Of a stretch of 64,000 nt of DNA, positions 44,233 to 55,279 are shown in pieces (position 1 is the first letter of the stretch; each line of letters starts with the position of its first letter). Both the position numbers and the translations under genes were made by a program. Source of the DNA: an uncultured Bacteroidales bacterium (GTDB lineage: Bacteria; Bacteroidota; Bacteroidia; Bacteroidales; F082); contig OMYA01000003.1 in assembly GCA_900315175.1 (NCBI GenBank), positions 124,001-188,000 on the forward strand, written 5' to 3'. The notes beneath the pieces were generated by a model, which saw nothing but the letters and a program-made list of their open reading frames with translations, had not been told where the DNA came from and did no database searches.

Positions 44233-44263
44233 CAAAATTATAACGTTTTTTTTTATTTGTCAA
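44233..44263 (-). promoter_or_regulatory. Promoter of the RHS operon
   Basis: On the minus strand TTG (44261-44263), a 20-nt spacer and TAATTTTG (44233-44240). It is the only promoter-like pair seen ahead of the five-gene module, about 150 nt from the first start codon. Confidence 0.65.
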
Positions 44264-44341
44264 GAACTTTTTTCTTAAAATATTTTAACATAACTTGCGT
44301 CTTTTTGAAATTTATGTTAAAAAAAATTTACAATATTTTTC

Positions 44342-44371
44342 TTGACAATAAAAAAATTAATCGTATTTTTG
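44342..44371 (+). promoter_or_regulatory. Promoter of pyrB
   Basis: TTG at 44342-44344, a 19-nt spacer and TATTTTTG at 44364-44371. This gives a ~160-nt leader before pyrB. Confidence 0.8.
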
Positions 44372-44378
44372 CAATCCG

Positions 44379-44552
44379 ATGATAGTAGTAAAAGCGTTAT
44401 CGGATTCGCGTCAAAATGACGTTAAAAAAGGAAGCAATTCCTCAACTCTTCATCATTTTCTATCAGCTGACGGTCAATTGAAACCGTCATTTTTTTTGCT
44501 CAAAATCAATAAATTAACTAATAAACACCATCAACAATGTCTATCTCATTAA
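44379..44552 (+). CDS. Candidate pyrB leader ORF (long form)
   Basis: This 57-codon ORF starts 7 nt after the -7 box ([17 protein letters not shown]...). It reads through the terminator hairpin and T-run (KPSFFLL) and stops 14 nt inside pyrB in another frame. A ribosome on it would disrupt the hairpin, as in the E. coli pyrL-pyrBI arrangement. A shorter leader ORF at 44416-44481 ([21 protein letters not shown]) is an alternative; its stop lies in the hairpin loop. Translation is unproven. Confidence 0.35.
   Translation: MIVVKALSDSRQNDVKKGSNSSTLHHFLSADGQLKPSFFLLKINKLTNKHHQQCLSH
44468..44497 (+). terminator. Attenuator-type terminator in the pyrB leader
   Basis: The stem tgacggt / accgtca (44468-44474, 44483-44489), loop caattgaa, then eight T. 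It stands 40 nt before pyrB. An alternative pairing exists between aatgacg (44415-44421) and cgtcatt (44485-44491), so an antiterminator fold is possible. Confidence 0.75.
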
Positions 44553-45457
44553 AAAACCGCAGTCTGATTTCAATAAGCGACTATTCGCCTGAAGAAATCT
44601 GTCATGTGCTCGACATCGCCGAAGACTTTGAAAAAAATCCGCATCAGAACCTGCTGAACGGCCGCATCATCGCATCTCTCTTCTTCGAGCCTTCAACACG
44701 TACTCGTCTCAGTTTTGAAACAGCCATCCAGTTGCTAGGCGGCAACGTCATCGGATTCAGCAGCACCGCAGGCACCAGCGTACAAAAAGGCGAATCGCTC
44801 GCCGACACCATCACCATGGTGGCATCATACGCCGACCTCATCGTAATGCGCAACCCTATCGAAGGCTCAGCACGCTTCGCATCAGAAGTGTCTAAAGTAC
44901 CTGTCATCAACGCAGGCGACGGCGCCAACCAACATCCTACACAATGCATGCTCGACCTCTATAGCATCCGCAAAACACAAGGCACCCTCGAAAACCTCGA
45001 AATCACTCTCGTCGGCGACCTCAAATACGGCCGCACAGTGCACAGCCTCGTTGAAGCCATGTGCAACTTCAACGCAAAATTCAACCTCGTCTCCCCTGTC
45101 GAACTAAAACTGCCGAGCGTGGTGAAACAGCACATCAAAGACAAAAACCTCGAATATCACCAATATACAGACCTCGAAGAAGCTATCCCGCACAGCGATA
45201 TCATCTATATGACCCGTATCCAGCGCGAACGCTTCCCAGATCCGGAAGAATACGAAAAAGTGAAAAACTCTTACGTTCTTCGTAACGCAATGCTCGACGC
45301 AGCAAAACCTAACTGCCGCGTGCTGCACCCGCTCCCTCGTGTCAACGAAATCCATGTTGACGTCGACGCCAACCCGAAAGCATATTACTTCCAGCAAGCA
45401 CAAAACGGAGTCTACGCACGTGAGGCCCTCATCGCCACAATCCTCGGATTAAAATAA
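44537..45457 (+). CDS. pyrB: Aspartate carbamoyltransferase, catalytic subunit
   Basis: This 306-residue enzyme performs the committed step of pyrimidine synthesis: carbamoyl phosphate + aspartate. The carbamoyl-phosphate loop is [13 protein letters not shown] (STRTR at residues 53-57), with the domain-2 motifs [10 protein letters not shown] and [14 protein letters not shown]. It is the catalytic half of a two-subunit enzyme with pyrI downstream. A leader terminator and leader ORFs suggest UTP-sensitive attenuation. Confidence 0.98.
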   Translation: MSISLKNRSLISISDYSPEEICHVLDIAEDFEKNPHQNLLNGRIIASLFFEPSTRTRLSFETAIQLLGGNVIGFSSTAGTSVQKGESLADTITMVASYADLIVMRNPIEGSARFASEVSKVPVINAGDGANQHPTQCMLDLYSIRKTQGTLENLEITLVGDLKYGRTVHSLVEAMCNFNAKFNLVSPVELKLPSVVKQHIKDKNLEYHQYTDLEEAIPHSDIIYMTRIQRERFPDPEEYEKVKNSYVLRNAMLDAAKPNCRVLHPLPRVNEIHVDVDANPKAYYFQQAQNGVYAREALIATILGLK

Positions 45458-45553
45458 TTCAAAATTTAAAATTTAAAATTCAAAATTAAAAATTAAAAGT
45501 CAGAAGGTTTTAAATCTTTAAATTTTAAATCTTAAATCTTTAAATGAATAGTT
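45458..45553. repeat. A/T-rich palindromic spacer between pyrB and pyrI
   Basis: Repeated aaaattcaaaatttaaaattt (left) and ttttaaatctttaaattttaaatctt (right) form weak foldback arms with TTTAAA cores. It is a 96-nt gap that the pyrBI transcript must cross. No gene seen. Confidence 0.5.
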
Positions 45554-46021
45554 ATGGAAAAGAGAAAAGAATTGATCGTATCCGCCATCGAAAACGGTAC
45601 AGTAATCGACCATATCCCCGCCGACAAAGTGTTCCAAGTCGTTAAGATTCTTGGACTTGAAAAAGTCAGCAACCCTGTGTATTTCGGCACCAACGTCGAA
45701 AGCAAAAAATACGGCACAAAAGGCTTCATCAAGGTCTCTAACAAGTATTTCGCACCAGAAGACTACAACAAAATCGGCCTCGTAGCCCCTACAGCATCTA
45801 TCATCGAAATCAAAGACTTCGAAGTGATTAAGAAACAGACAGTTACGCTTCCTGATAGCATCGAACACATAGTGAAATGCTTCAACCCTAACTGCGTCAC
45901 CAACAAGGAACACGACGTCCCGACCAAGTTCATGGTCATCAAAGACGCCGACGGCGCAATCAAACTGCACTGCCATTACTGCGAAAAGAACACAACACAA
46001 GATAAACTGGAGTTTATTTAG
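45554..46021 (+). CDS. pyrI: Aspartate carbamoyltransferase, regulatory subunit
   Basis: This 155-residue protein has the allosteric nucleotide-binding domain (residues about 1-100; KVFQVVKILGLEKVSNP) and a C-terminal zinc domain with Cys109, Cys114, Cys140 and Cys143 (CFNPNC, CHYC). It binds CTP/UTP/ATP to tune PyrB. Gene order pyrB-pyrI matches the enteric arrangement. A strong terminator follows. Confidence 0.97.
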   Translation: MEKRKELIVSAIENGTVIDHIPADKVFQVVKILGLEKVSNPVYFGTNVESKKYGTKGFIKVSNKYFAPEDYNKIGLVAPTASIIEIKDFEVIKKQTVTLPDSIEHIVKCFNPNCVTNKEHDVPTKFMVIKDADGAIKLHCHYCEKNTTQDKLEFI

Positions 46022-46040
46022 TTTAGTAGCTTTGTAGTTT

Positions 46041-46071
46041 AAAAGGGATGTCGCACTGCGGCACCCCTTTT
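46041..46071 (+). terminator. Intrinsic terminator of pyrBI
   Basis: A near-perfect 14-bp stem: aaaagggatgtcgc against gcggcaccccttttt-like sequence (one mismatch, one G-U), with an act loop. It could serve the convergent DUF3467 gene as well. Confidence 0.8.
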
Positions 46072-46125
46072 GATTTCCTAATCTACTAAACTTATAAACT
46101 TTTAAACTTATAAACTTATAAACTA

Positions 46126-46434
46126 TTAAGCCTCTCCTGCACTTCCCATTGTAAACGGAGTTGCTACATTATCGTTAACATCCTTGATCGGACCGAAATT
46201 CTGCTCGTATTTCTGCAGATTCTCAGCCAACGCGCGATATAAACGCTTTGCATTCTGAGGAGTCATGATAACTCTTGAGCGCACTTTGGCTTTCTGCATT
46301 GCCGGAGCAATCTGAGCAAAATCAACGACAAATTCTGTCGGAGAATGGCTGATGATAGCCAAATTTGAATACACACCGTCAGCAACTGCTTCCGGAATGT
46401 CGATATTCAATTGTTTCTTGTTGTTGTTTTCCAT
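46126..46434 (-). CDS. DUF3467-family protein
   Basis: This 102-residue cytosolic protein belongs to DUF3467 (LNIDIPEAVADGVYSNLAIISHSPTEFVVDFAQIAPAMQKAKVRSRVIMTPQNAKRL, in pieces). It is common in Bacteroidota and other groups, often near rpoBC. The function is unknown. It lies 109 nt downstream of rpoC, separated by a heptad palindrome. Confidence 0.92.
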   Translation of the reverse strand: MENNNKKQLNIDIPEAVADGVYSNLAIISHSPTEFVVDFAQIAPAMQKAKVRSRVIMTPQNAKRLYRALAENLQKYEQNFGPIKDVNDNVATPFTMGSAGEA

Positions 46435-46453
46435 AATTCTATTTTTTTAAAAA

Positions 46454-46537
46454 GCCATTAGCTACTAGCACTAGCCATTAGTAAATTATTGTGGAAAATA
46501 ATGCTAATGGCTAATAGCTAACGGCTAATGGCTAATG
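46454..46537. repeat. Heptad-repeat palindrome between rpoC and the DUF3467 gene
   Basis: The left arm has gccatta, gctacta, gcacta, gccatta (46454-46480). The right arm has five perfect-register heptads: gctaatg, gctaata, gctaacg, gctaatg, gctaatg (46503-46537). The arms are inverted and leave a ~22-nt loop. This is the cleanest member of the heptad family. Confidence 0.75.
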
Positions 46538-46543
46538 ATTTAA

Positions 46544-49500
46544 TTACGCCTCCACTGTCTCTTCAACAGCTGTTGGAACCTCTGGCATCAGGTCTTCTTT
46601 CGCGCCGACAATCAAATCGTCGTATTCGCGCAAACCTGTACCTGCCGGAATCTTGTGACCAACGATAACGTTCTCCTTCATACCCTCGAGATAGTCGGTC
46701 TTTGCGCTGATAGCAGCCTGTGTCAAGACCTTCGTTGTCTCCTGGAATGAAGCAGCCGAGATGAAGCTGTCGGTCTGCAAAGCAGCGCGGGTGATACCCT
46801 GAAGCACCTGGTGTGCCGTTGCCGGCTGTGCGTCACGAGCCTCAACAAGCTTCTTGTCGCGACGTTTCAATGATGAATTCTCATCACGCAGTCTTCTTGC
46901 CGAGATAATCTGTCCCACGAACAATGTCTCTGAATCGCCCGGATCTGTAACAACAACCTTTCCGAAAATGTCGTCGTTGGTCTCTTGGAATGCAATCTTG
47001 CTGACAAGCTCTCCCTCAAGGTATCTTGTATCACCTGGATCGTCGATTTCAACCTTACGCATCATCTGACGAACGATGACCTCAAAGTGCTTACCGTTGA
47101 TGGTCACACCTTGTGAACGATACACTTCCTGAACATTATTCACAATATATTCCTGAACCTTCATCGGGCCTTCGATAGCCAAAATGTTAGCAGGTGTGAT
47201 AGCACCTTCTGACAATGGCTGACCTGCCTTCACATAGTCGTTTTCTGAAGCCAAAACCTCTTTCGTTGTCGGGATGAGGTACTTCCTCACGTCGCCTGTC
47301 TTTGATGTGACAACCAACACACGGTTACCACGGACAAGTTTCTTCTCGAATGAGACCTCACCGTCGATTTCTGAAATGATAGCCGGCTCTGAAGAGTTAC
47401 GTGCCTCAAAGAGCTCTGTAACACGTGGAAGACCACCGGTAATATCGCCCAAACCTCCAGTAGCACGTGGCTTCTTGGTCAGGATGTCACCAGCCTTGAT
47501 CTTGTCTCCGTCTTCAATCATGACGTGTGCGCCAACAGGCAAATCGTATGATTTGATAACCTCGCCACTCTTGTCAAGGATTGAGATAGATGGGTTCTTC
47601 GAGAACTTACGACCTTCTATGATAACGCGCTCGTTGTATCCTGTCTGCTCATCCGACTCATTACGGAATGTGACGTTCTCAACGATGTTGTCGAAACGAG
47701 CCTTACCGTCATGCTCAGAAATGATAAGTGAGTTATACTTATCCCATTCGCAGATGATATCGCCTTGGTTGACGTCGCTGCCTGCTGGGATGTACAACTT
47801 CGAACCGTAAGGGATGTTCTCTGTGACGAGAGCAACGCCTGTGTTGTGGTCCAAAATCTTCATCTCAGATGCACGGCTCACCACGATCTGATACTTGTTA
47901 TCATCCTTATCTTTATAATCAACAGCACGTAAGTCGTTGATAATCATCTTACCGCTGTAGTCAGCCTTAATCATTGAGTCTTCTGATGTGCTCGATGCAG
48001 TACCACCTTGGTGGAATGTACGCAGAGTCAACTGAGTACCAGGCTCACCGATTGACTGTGCCGCAATAACGCCGACAGCCTCACCACGCTGAACGAGCTT
48101 GCCTGACGAAAGGTTACGTCCGTAACAGTTGGCGCAAACGCCCTTCTTCGATTCGCAAGTCAACACGGAACGAATCTCAATGGTCTGGTCTTTCAAAGGT
48201 GAATCGCAGATCTTCTTTGCGATATCCTCAGTGATTTCAGCGCCACCGTTGCAAAGCAACTCACCTGTCTGTGGGTGGAAGATGTCATGCAAAGCCACGC
48301 GGCCGAGGATACGGTCATACAATGACTCGACGATTTCCTTACCGCGCTTCAAAGCACCAATTGACAAACCTCTCAAAGTACCGCAGTCTTTCTCCGTGAT
48401 AATCACATCGTGAGCAACGTCAACCAAACGACGGGTCAAGTAACCAGCGTCAGCGGTCTTCAAAGCGGTATCTGCCAAACCTTTACGAGCACCGTGGGTT
48501 GAGATGAAGTACTCCAACACTGACAAACCTTCCTTGAAGTTCGAAAGAATTGGGTTCTCGATAATCTCAGCGCCACCGGCTGCTGTCGATTTCTGCGGTT
48601 TTGCCATCAAACCTCTCATACCGCAAAGCTGACGAATCTGCTCCTTACTACCACGAGCTCCTGAATCCAACATCATGTAAACTGGGTTGAATCCCTGGTC
48701 GTCCTGTGGCAACAGCTTCATAACTTCGTCGGTTAACTTGGTGACAACGTGACCCCAAATATCGATAATCTTGTTGTAACGTTCGTTGCCTGTGATGAAA
48801 CCCATATTGTATTCCTCACGGATGGCGTTCACTTCCTCGTTAGCCTGACGAATCAACTCTTCCTTGACTGATGGAATCAAAACGTTGCCGAGGTTGAACG
48901 ACAAACCGCCTTTGTATGCCATGTAGTAACCCATGTTCTTGATATCGTCCAAGAACTTGGTCGTCACAGCCGTACCAAGGAGTTTCACCATATCACCGAT
49001 GATGTCACGCAAAGCCTTCTTGTTTAACAGACGGTTGATGTAGCCAAATCCTGCAGGAACAACCTGGTTGAACTTGACACGACCGACTGTTGTCTCCACC
49101 ATTTCCTCAACGATTGAGCCGTCTTCCTTACGGACAGGCACCTTCACGTAAATGATGGCGTGCATATCGACTTTCTTCTCGTTATAGGCAATGATAACCT
49201 CTTCTGCTGAATAGAATTTCTTGCCTTCACCTTTGACGATATGGTCTGGAGTGCTCTTACGTGGTTTTGTGATATAATAAAGACCCAAAACCATGTCTTG
49301 CGAAGGCACCGTGATAGGAGCTCCGTTAGCAGGGTTAAGGATGTTGTGTGATGCGAGCATCAAAATCTGGGCTTCCAAAATTGCCGCGTTGCCAAGTGGC
49401 AAGTGCACAGCCATCTGGTCACCATCGAAGTCAGCGTTGAAAGCCGTACATACCAATGGGTGCAGACGGATTGCCTTACCTTCTACCAACTTAGGCTGGA

Positions 49501-50851
49501 ATGCCTGGATACCAAGACGGTGCAATGTAGGAGCACGGTTCAACAGAATCGGGTGTCCTTTCAAGATATTCTCAAGAATATCCCACACGACAGGGTCTTT
49601 TCTGTCAACAATCTTCTTTGCCGACTTCACTGTCTTCACAATACCTCTTTCAATCATCTTGCGGATGACGAATGGCTTGTAAAGCTCAGCTGCCATATCC
49701 TTTGGAAGACCGCATTCGTTCATGTTCAAATCCGGACCAACCACGATAACCGAACGGCCTGAGTAGTCAACACGTTTACCGAGCAAGTTCTGACGGAAAC
49801 GTCCTTGCTTACCTTTCAAGCTGTCGCTCAATGATTTAAGCGGACGGTTAGAGTCAGTCTTCACGGCACTTGACTTACGTGAATTGTCAAGCAATGAGTC
49901 AACAGCTTCCTGAAGCATACGTTTCTCATTACGCATAATCACGTCTGGAGCCTTGATTTCGATGAGTCTCTTAAGACGGTTGTTACGGATGATGACACGA
50001 CGATAGAGGTCATTCAAGTCTGATGTTGCGAAACGTCCGCCATCAAGTGGAACCAATGGTCTCAACTCAGGTGGTGTCACAGGGATGACCTTCAAAATCA
50101 TCCACTCTGGACGGTTCTCAACGTGTTTGTTAGCCTCGCGGAATGCCTCAAACACCTGCAAACGCTTCAAAGCATCGGCTTTACGCTGCTGTGATGTCTC
50201 TTTATGTGCCTTATCGCGAAGTTCACCGGCTTCTTTCTCAAGGTCAATCTGAACCAACAAATCGTAGATAGCCTCAGCACCCATCTTAGCAATGAACTTG
50301 TTAGGGTCTTCAGCCGGAAGATGCTGATTCTCAATAGGAAGTTTCTCCAAAATATCGAGATATTCCTCTTCTGAAAGAAGGTCGAGTTTGTTTATGCCTT
50401 GTTCGGCCATGATACCCGGCTGAACCACAACATATCTCTCATAGTAAATGATACTGTCGAGTTTCTTGGTCGGAATACCAAGCAAAGCTCCAATTTTGTT
50501 AGGAAGTGAGCGGAAATACCAAATATGCGCTACCGGCACCACCAACTGGATGTGGCCTGTACGCTCACGTCTGACTTTCTTCTCTGTAACTTCCACGCCG
50601 CAACGGTCGCAAACGATGTTCTTGTAACGGATGCGTTTGTACTTACCGCAGTGGCACTCCCAGTCTTTCACAGGTCCAAAGATTCTCTCGCAGAATAAAC
50701 CGTCGCGCTCTGGTTTGTAGGTGCGGTAGTTTATTGTCTCCGGCTTCAACACCTCTCCGTATGAACGGTCGGAAATGCTTTCCGGTGATGCCAAGCTGAT
50801 GGTAATCTTTGAAAAGTTGCTGTTTAATGTGTTATTCTTATTTAAAGCCAT
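46544..50851 (-). CDS. rpoC: RNA polymerase beta-prime subunit
   Basis: This 1435-residue protein has the N-terminal zinc site [20 protein letters not shown] and the catalytic magnesium motif NADFDGDQM. The trigger loop/bridge helix region is [16 protein letters not shown]. The second zinc site is [13 protein letters not shown]. The length matches Bacteroidota RpoC. It follows rpoB by 26 nt and is the last gene of the large transcription/translation block. Confidence 0.99.
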   Translation of the reverse strand: MALNKNNTLNSNFSKITISLASPESISDRSYGEVLKPETINYRTYKPERDGLFCERIFGPVKDWECHCGKYKRIRYKNIVCDRCGVEVTEKKVRRERTGHIQLVVPVAHIWYFRSLPNKIGALLGIPTKKLDSIIYYERYVVVQPGIMAEQGINKLDLLSEEEYLDILEKLPIENQHLPAEDPNKFIAKMGAEAIYDLLVQIDLEKEAGELRDKAHKETSQQRKADALKRLQVFEAFREANKHVENRPEWMILKVIPVTPPELRPLVPLDGGRFATSDLNDLYRRVIIRNNRLKRLIEIKAPDVIMRNEKRMLQEAVDSLLDNSRKSSAVKTDSNRPLKSLSDSLKGKQGRFRQNLLGKRVDYSGRSVIVVGPDLNMNECGLPKDMAAELYKPFVIRKMIERGIVKTVKSAKKIVDRKDPVVWDILENILKGHPILLNRAPTLHRLGIQAFQPKLVEGKAIRLHPLVCTAFNADFDGDQMAVHLPLGNAAILEAQILMLASHNILNPANGAPITVPSQDMVLGLYYITKPRKSTPDHIVKGEGKKFYSAEEVIIAYNEKKVDMHAIIYVKVPVRKEDGSIVEEMVETTVGRVKFNQVVPAGFGYINRLLNKKALRDIIGDMVKLLGTAVTTKFLDDIKNMGYYMAYKGGLSFNLGNVLIPSVKEELIRQANEEVNAIREEYNMGFITGNERYNKIIDIWGHVVTKLTDEVMKLLPQDDQGFNPVYMMLDSGARGSKEQIRQLCGMRGLMAKPQKSTAAGGAEIIENPILSNFKEGLSVLEYFISTHGARKGLADTALKTADAGYLTRRLVDVAHDVIITEKDCGTLRGLSIGALKRGKEIVESLYDRILGRVALHDIFHPQTGELLCNGGAEITEDIAKKICDSPLKDQTIEIRSVLTCESKKGVCANCYGRNLSSGKLVQRGEAVGVIAAQSIGEPGTQLTLRTFHQGGTASSTSEDSMIKADYSGKMIINDLRAVDYKDKDDNKYQIVVSRASEMKILDHNTGVALVTENIPYGSKLYIPAGSDVNQGDIICEWDKYNSLIISEHDGKARFDNIVENVTFRNESDEQTGYNERVIIEGRKFSKNPSISILDKSGEVIKSYDLPVGAHVMIEDGDKIKAGDILTKKPRATGGLGDITGGLPRVTELFEARNSSEPAIISEIDGEVSFEKKLVRGNRVLVVTSKTGDVRKYLIPTTKEVLASENDYVKAGQPLSEGAITPANILAIEGPMKVQEYIVNNVQEVYRSQGVTINGKHFEVIVRQMMRKVEIDDPGDTRYLEGELVSKIAFQETNDDIFGKVVVTDPGDSETLFVGQIISARRLRDENSSLKRRDKKLVEARDAQPATAHQVLQGITRAALQTDSFISAASFQETTKVLTQAAISAKTDYLEGMKENVIVGHKIPAGTGLREYDDLIVGAKEDLMPEVPTAVEETVEA

Positions 50852-50877
50852 AGATTTACAAAATATTAAGAGCTTTT

Positions 50878-53800
50878 TTATTCAAACGTAATTTCAAGTC
50901 CGAGTCCGCGCAATTCGTGAACCAAAACATTGAATGACTCTGGAATACCTGGTGTCGGCATGTTCTCGCCCTTGACGATAGCCTCGTAAGCCTTAGCACG
51001 GCCAACGACATCGTCTGACTTCACTGTCAAAATTTCCTGAAGGACGTTAGATGCACCGAATGCTTCAAGTGCCCAAACCTCCATTTCACCGAAACGCTGA
51101 CCACCGAACTGTGCCTTACCACCAAGAGGCTGCTGTGTAATCAACGAGTATGGTCCGATTGAACGTGCGTGCATCTTGTCGTCGACCATGTGGTGCAGCT
51201 TCAGCATGTAAATGTAACCCACTGTAGCCTGCTGATCGAACGGCTCGCCTGTCTCGCCGTCATAAAGCTGAACCCTACCGTTCTCAGGAAGACCAGCCTT
51301 CTTCATATATTCGTTGATTTCCTCCAATGTGGCACCATCAAAGATAGGTGTAGCGAACTTCAAGCCAAGCTCGTGACCTGCCCAACCGAGCACTGTCTCG
51401 TAAATCTGACCCAAGTTCATACGTGAAGGCACGCCCAACGGGTTCAACACGATATCGACTGGTGTACCATCCTCAAGGAACGGCATGTCTTCTTCGCGAA
51501 CGATTCTTGAAACGATACCTTTGTTACCGTGACGACCTGCCATCTTATCACCAATGTTCAATTTACGTTTCTGTGCCACGTAAACCTTCGCCATCTGGAC
51601 GATACCGTTCGGCAACTCATCACCGACGCTTGCCACGTTCTTCTTACGACTGTATACACCGTTGATTTCCTTGCACTTGATGTTGTAGTTGTTCACCAAC
51701 TTCACAATGCAGTCGTTAATCTCAGCGTCTGTAGTCCACTTATAAGGATTGACTGTCATGTAATCGATCTGCGACAAAGCTTTCTGGGTGAATTTCACCT
51801 TCTTAGGGATAATGGTCTCCTTGAAGTTGTTGTAAACACCTGTTGAAGTTCTGCCATTCAACATCGACATGAGCTTCTCCATCATGCGAGCCTTCAAGGC
51901 GTCGAGCTCTTTCTGGCATTCGGCGTCGAGTTCAGCGATGATGTCCTTATCTTTTGATTTAGCTTTTCTGTCTTTAACCACGCGTGAGAACAAGCGTTTG
52001 CCGATGACGACACCCTTCATTGAAGGACCTGCCTTAAGTGATGCGTTCTTCACATCGCCCGCTTTGTCACCGAAGATGGCGCGGAGCAGCTTCTCCTCTG
52101 GAGTTGGATCGGTCTCGCCCTTAGGCGTGATCTTACCTATTAATATATCGCCTTCCTTCACATCGGCACCAACGCGGATCAAACCGTTCTCGTCCAAATC
52201 CTTGGTTGCGTCTGCGCTGACGTTCGGAATATCGTTGGTCAACTCTTCCAAACCACGTTTCGTGTCGCGCACTTCAAGGGTAAATTCCTCGATGTGGATT
52301 GAGGTGAAGAGGTCTTCCTTTACGATCTTCTCAGAAATCACGATAGCATCCTCGTAGTTGTAACCCTTCCATGGCATGAAAGCGACCTTCAAGTTACGAC
52401 CCAATGCAAGGTCGCCGCCCTGTGTCGCATAACCTTCGGTAAGAATCTGCCCCTTCGTAACCTTCTGACCTTTTCTTACGATAGGCTTCTGGTTGATGCT
52501 TGTGCTCTGGTTTGTTCTTATATATTTAATAAGGTTATATGTCTTCACATCGTCATCGAAGCTCACGAGACGTTCTTTGTCAGTTCTGTCATACTTGATA
52601 GTAATCTTAGTTGAATCGACATAAATGACTTCGCCGTCGCCTTCCGCTTCGACTAATGTACGTGAATCTCTTGCCACATAATGCTCGATGCCGGTACCGA
52701 CGATAGGTGCCTCCGGAGCCATCAACGGCACTGCCTGACGCATCATGTTTGATCCCATCAAGGCACGGTTAGCGTCGTCGTGCTCCAAGAACGGAATCAA
52801 TGATGCAGCGACAGATGACATCTGGTTCGGTGCCACGTCGATGAGGTCGAGTTGGTCTGGTGTGACGATAGGATAATCAGCAATCTGACGTGCTTTCAGC
52901 ATCTCGTCAGTAATGTTGCCCTCGTCATCCATTCCTGTGCAAGCCTGTGCAATAATCTTGTTGTCTTCCTCTTCTGCTGTAAGATAAACCGGTGGATTGA
53001 TGAAATCGACTTTACCTTCTTTAACTTCGCGGTAAGGTGTCTCGATAAATCCGAGGTTGTTGATCTTAGCAAACACGCATAATGATGAGATAAGACCGAT
53101 ATTAGGACCTTCAGGTGTCTCGATTGTACAGAGACGTCCGTAGTGTGTGTAGTGAACGTCACGCACCTCGAAACCTGCACGGTCACGTGAGATACCGCCT
53201 GGACCCAAAGCAGAGATACGACGCTTGTGTGTCAACTCTGACAACGGGTTGGTCTGATCCATGAACTGTGACAGCTGGTTGGTGCCGAAGAACGAGTTAA
53301 TCACCGATGACAATGTCTTGGCATTGATCAAATCGGTTGGTGTGAATGACTCGTTGTCACGGACGTTCATACGCTCACGGATTGTTCTTGCCATACGTGC
53401 AAGACCCACACCGAACTGTGCGTACAACTGCTCGCCCACGGTTCTGATACGACGGTTGCTCAAGTGGTCGATATCATCAACTTCAGCCTTCTGGTTAGCC
53501 AGTTCGATCAAATATTTGATGATAGCGATTATATCTTCGTTAGTTAAAACCTTGACGTCTTCCGGGATGTTCAAGCCGAGCTTGCGGTTGATACGGTAAC
53601 GGCCGACTTCTCCAAGGTCATAACGTTTATCGGAGAAGAACAACTTCTTGATGATGTCGCGAGCTGTTTCCTCATCTGGCGGTTCAGCGTTGCGGAGCTG
53701 GCGGTAGATGTATTCGACAGCGTCTTTCTCCGAGTTCGTTGTATCTTTCTGTAATGTGTTGAAAATAATGGCGTAATCGTTGGTGTTGATACCTTCTTTG

Positions 53801-54684
53801 TCGAGGAGGATTGTCTTAACGCCTTTCTCGATGATCTTGTCGATATGTTCGTTTTCGAGAATGACGCCGCGTTCGATGACGATTTCGTTACGTTCGATTG
53901 TCACGCATTCACCTGTTTCCTCGTTGATGAAGTCTTCAAACCATGAGTGCAACACTTTTGCTGCGAGGCGACGACCCACCACACGTTTCAAGCCGCTCTT
54001 GGTCACCTTCACTTCCTCGGCGAGGTTGAAAATGTCGAGGATGTCCTTATCGGTCTCATATCCGATAGCACGGAGCAATGTGGTGATTGGCAACTTCTTC
54101 TTGCGGTCGATATAGGCATACATCACGTTGCTGATATCGGTCGAGAATTCCATCCATGAGCCCTTGAACGGGATGATACGAGCTGAATACAGCGTCGTTC
54201 CGTTAGTGTGTACGCTTGATCCGAAGAAAACGCCCGGAGAACGGTGTAACTGTGAAACCACTACACGCTCTGCGCCGTTTATGACGAAAGTACCCTGTGG
54301 TGTCATATACGGTATCAAGCCCAAATACACATCTTGGACGACGGTTTCGAAATCCTCATGCTCCTCGTCGTTACATGAGAGTTTCAGTTTTGCCTTGAGT
54401 CTTACGCAATAGCTCAAGCCACGTTCTATACATTCAGCGATTGTATATTGTGGGGCATCAATGTAGTAATCGAGAAACTCGAGTACAAAGTTGTTTCTGG
54501 CGTCGGTAATCGGGAAGTTCTCCGCAAAAACCTTGAACAGGCCTTCGTTCTTACGATTGTCCGGGTTGGTCTCGAGCTGGAAGAAATCACGGAATGACTT
54601 CAGCTGAATATCCAGAAAATCAGGATAGTCGAAAGGCTTCTTGATTGACGCGAAACTGATTCTATCTAATTTAATGTCTGCCAA
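50878..54684 (-). CDS. rpoB: RNA polymerase beta subunit
   Basis: This 1268-residue protein begins [18 protein letters not shown]. The rifampicin-pocket region reads [33 protein letters not shown] (in pieces) with wild-type-like residues. C-terminal [44 protein letters not shown] is complete. A structured 138-nt spacer precedes it. Confidence 0.99.
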   Translation of the reverse strand: MADIKLDRISFASIKKPFDYPDFLDIQLKSFRDFFQLETNPDNRKNEGLFKVFAENFPITDARNNFVLEFLDYYIDAPQYTIAECIERGLSYCVRLKAKLKLSCNDEEHEDFETVVQDVYLGLIPYMTPQGTFVINGAERVVVSQLHRSPGVFFGSSVHTNGTTLYSARIIPFKGSWMEFSTDISNVMYAYIDRKKKLPITTLLRAIGYETDKDILDIFNLAEEVKVTKSGLKRVVGRRLAAKVLHSWFEDFINEETGECVTIERNEIVIERGVILENEHIDKIIEKGVKTILLDKEGINTNDYAIIFNTLQKDTTNSEKDAVEYIYRQLRNAEPPDEETARDIIKKLFFSDKRYDLGEVGRYRINRKLGLNIPEDVKVLTNEDIIAIIKYLIELANQKAEVDDIDHLSNRRIRTVGEQLYAQFGVGLARMARTIRERMNVRDNESFTPTDLINAKTLSSVINSFFGTNQLSQFMDQTNPLSELTHKRRISALGPGGISRDRAGFEVRDVHYTHYGRLCTIETPEGPNIGLISSLCVFAKINNLGFIETPYREVKEGKVDFINPPVYLTAEEEDNKIIAQACTGMDDEGNITDEMLKARQIADYPIVTPDQLDLIDVAPNQMSSVAASLIPFLEHDDANRALMGSNMMRQAVPLMAPEAPIVGTGIEHYVARDSRTLVEAEGDGEVIYVDSTKITIKYDRTDKERLVSFDDDVKTYNLIKYIRTNQSTSINQKPIVRKGQKVTKGQILTEGYATQGGDLALGRNLKVAFMPWKGYNYEDAIVISEKIVKEDLFTSIHIEEFTLEVRDTKRGLEELTNDIPNVSADATKDLDENGLIRVGADVKEGDILIGKITPKGETDPTPEEKLLRAIFGDKAGDVKNASLKAGPSMKGVVIGKRLFSRVVKDRKAKSKDKDIIAELDAECQKELDALKARMMEKLMSMLNGRTSTGVYNNFKETIIPKKVKFTQKALSQIDYMTVNPYKWTTDAEINDCIVKLVNNYNIKCKEINGVYSRKKNVASVGDELPNGIVQMAKVYVAQKRKLNIGDKMAGRHGNKGIVSRIVREEDMPFLEDGTPVDIVLNPLGVPSRMNLGQIYETVLGWAGHELGLKFATPIFDGATLEEINEYMKKAGLPENGRVQLYDGETGEPFDQQATVGYIYMLKLHHMVDDKMHARSIGPYSLITQQPLGGKAQFGGQRFGEMEVWALEAFGASNVLQEILTVKSDDVVGRAKAYEAIVKGENMPTPGIPESFNVLVHELRGLGLEITFE

Positions 54685-54723
54685 AGTGTTTATGTTTTAA
54701 TTGTTTCTAAAAGCTATTATATT

Positions 54724-54802
54724 ATATAGACGGCGGAATACAACACAATATAGGCACAAACCTCAACCCCCGTCTATATGGAGGGGCTGAGGTATTTATG
54801 CC
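54724..54802 (-). promoter_or_regulatory. rplL-rpoB intergenic RNA structure
   Basis: In the minus-strand RNA, GGCAUAAA-ua-CCUCAGCCCC pairs with GGGGUUGAGG-UUUGUGCC, giving an 18-bp stem with a 2-nt bulge. The loop carries AUAUAGACGG, which pairs perfectly with CCGUCUAUAU 37 nt downstream (54724-54733). No T-run follows, so an mRNA-processing or attenuation element is more likely than a plain terminator. Confidence 0.7.
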
Positions 54803-54822
54803 TGTTGTAGCAGGAAATAAAC

Positions 54823-55203
54823 TTATTTTATTTCTACTTCTGCACCAGCTGCCTCGAGTTGAGTCTTGAGTGCATTAGCTTCTTCTTTGCTCACGCCTTC
54901 TTTAACAGCTTTAGGAGCAGCGTCAACTAAGTCTTTAGCTTCTTTGAGTCCGAGGCTTGCTAAGTCCTTAACGAGCTTCACGACTGCGAGTTTCTGTGCG
55001 CCGGCTGATTTGAGGATAACGTCGAATGAAGTCTTTTCTTCAGCTGCTGCTGCGGCTTCACCACCTGCTGCTGGAGCTGCTACTGCAACTGCTGCTGCGG
55101 CTGGTTCGATACCGTATTCTTCTTTCAAAATTGCTGCGAGTTCATTAACCTCTTTCACTGTAAGGTTTACTAATTGTTCAGCAAAAGCTTTTAAATCTGC
55201 CAT
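54823..55203 (-). CDS. rplL: 50S ribosomal protein L7/L12
   Basis: This 126-residue protein has the N-terminal dimer helix ([28 protein letters not shown]), an Ala-rich hinge, and the C-terminal factor-binding domain [44 protein letters not shown] (in pieces). It recruits elongation factors. It follows rplJ by 76 nt, where a short hairpin lies, and precedes rpoB. Confidence 0.98.
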   Translation of the reverse strand: MADLKAFAEQLVNLTVKEVNELAAILKEEYGIEPAAAAVAVAAPAAGGEAAAAAEEKTSFDVILKSAGAQKLAVVKLVKDLASLGLKEAKDLVDAAPKAVKEGVSKEEANALKTQLEAAGAEVEIK

Positions 55204-55279
55204 TTTTTTACGTTTTTATTTGTTATACAATTATTTTTTATTTTTCTTAATCTCTGATATGAATGATAATCATTCTGAA

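Noticed and set aside
45458..45553. Terminator between pyrB and pyrI
   Set aside because: The inverted arms are all A/T with no GC core, so strong termination is unlikely and the two genes encode subunits of one enzyme.
55261..55275. Palindrome gaatgataatcattc resembling a Fur box
   Set aside because: It matches the centre of a Fur site but lies between rplJ and rplL inside a ribosomal operon with no promoter nearby; a short mRNA hairpin is the simpler reading.
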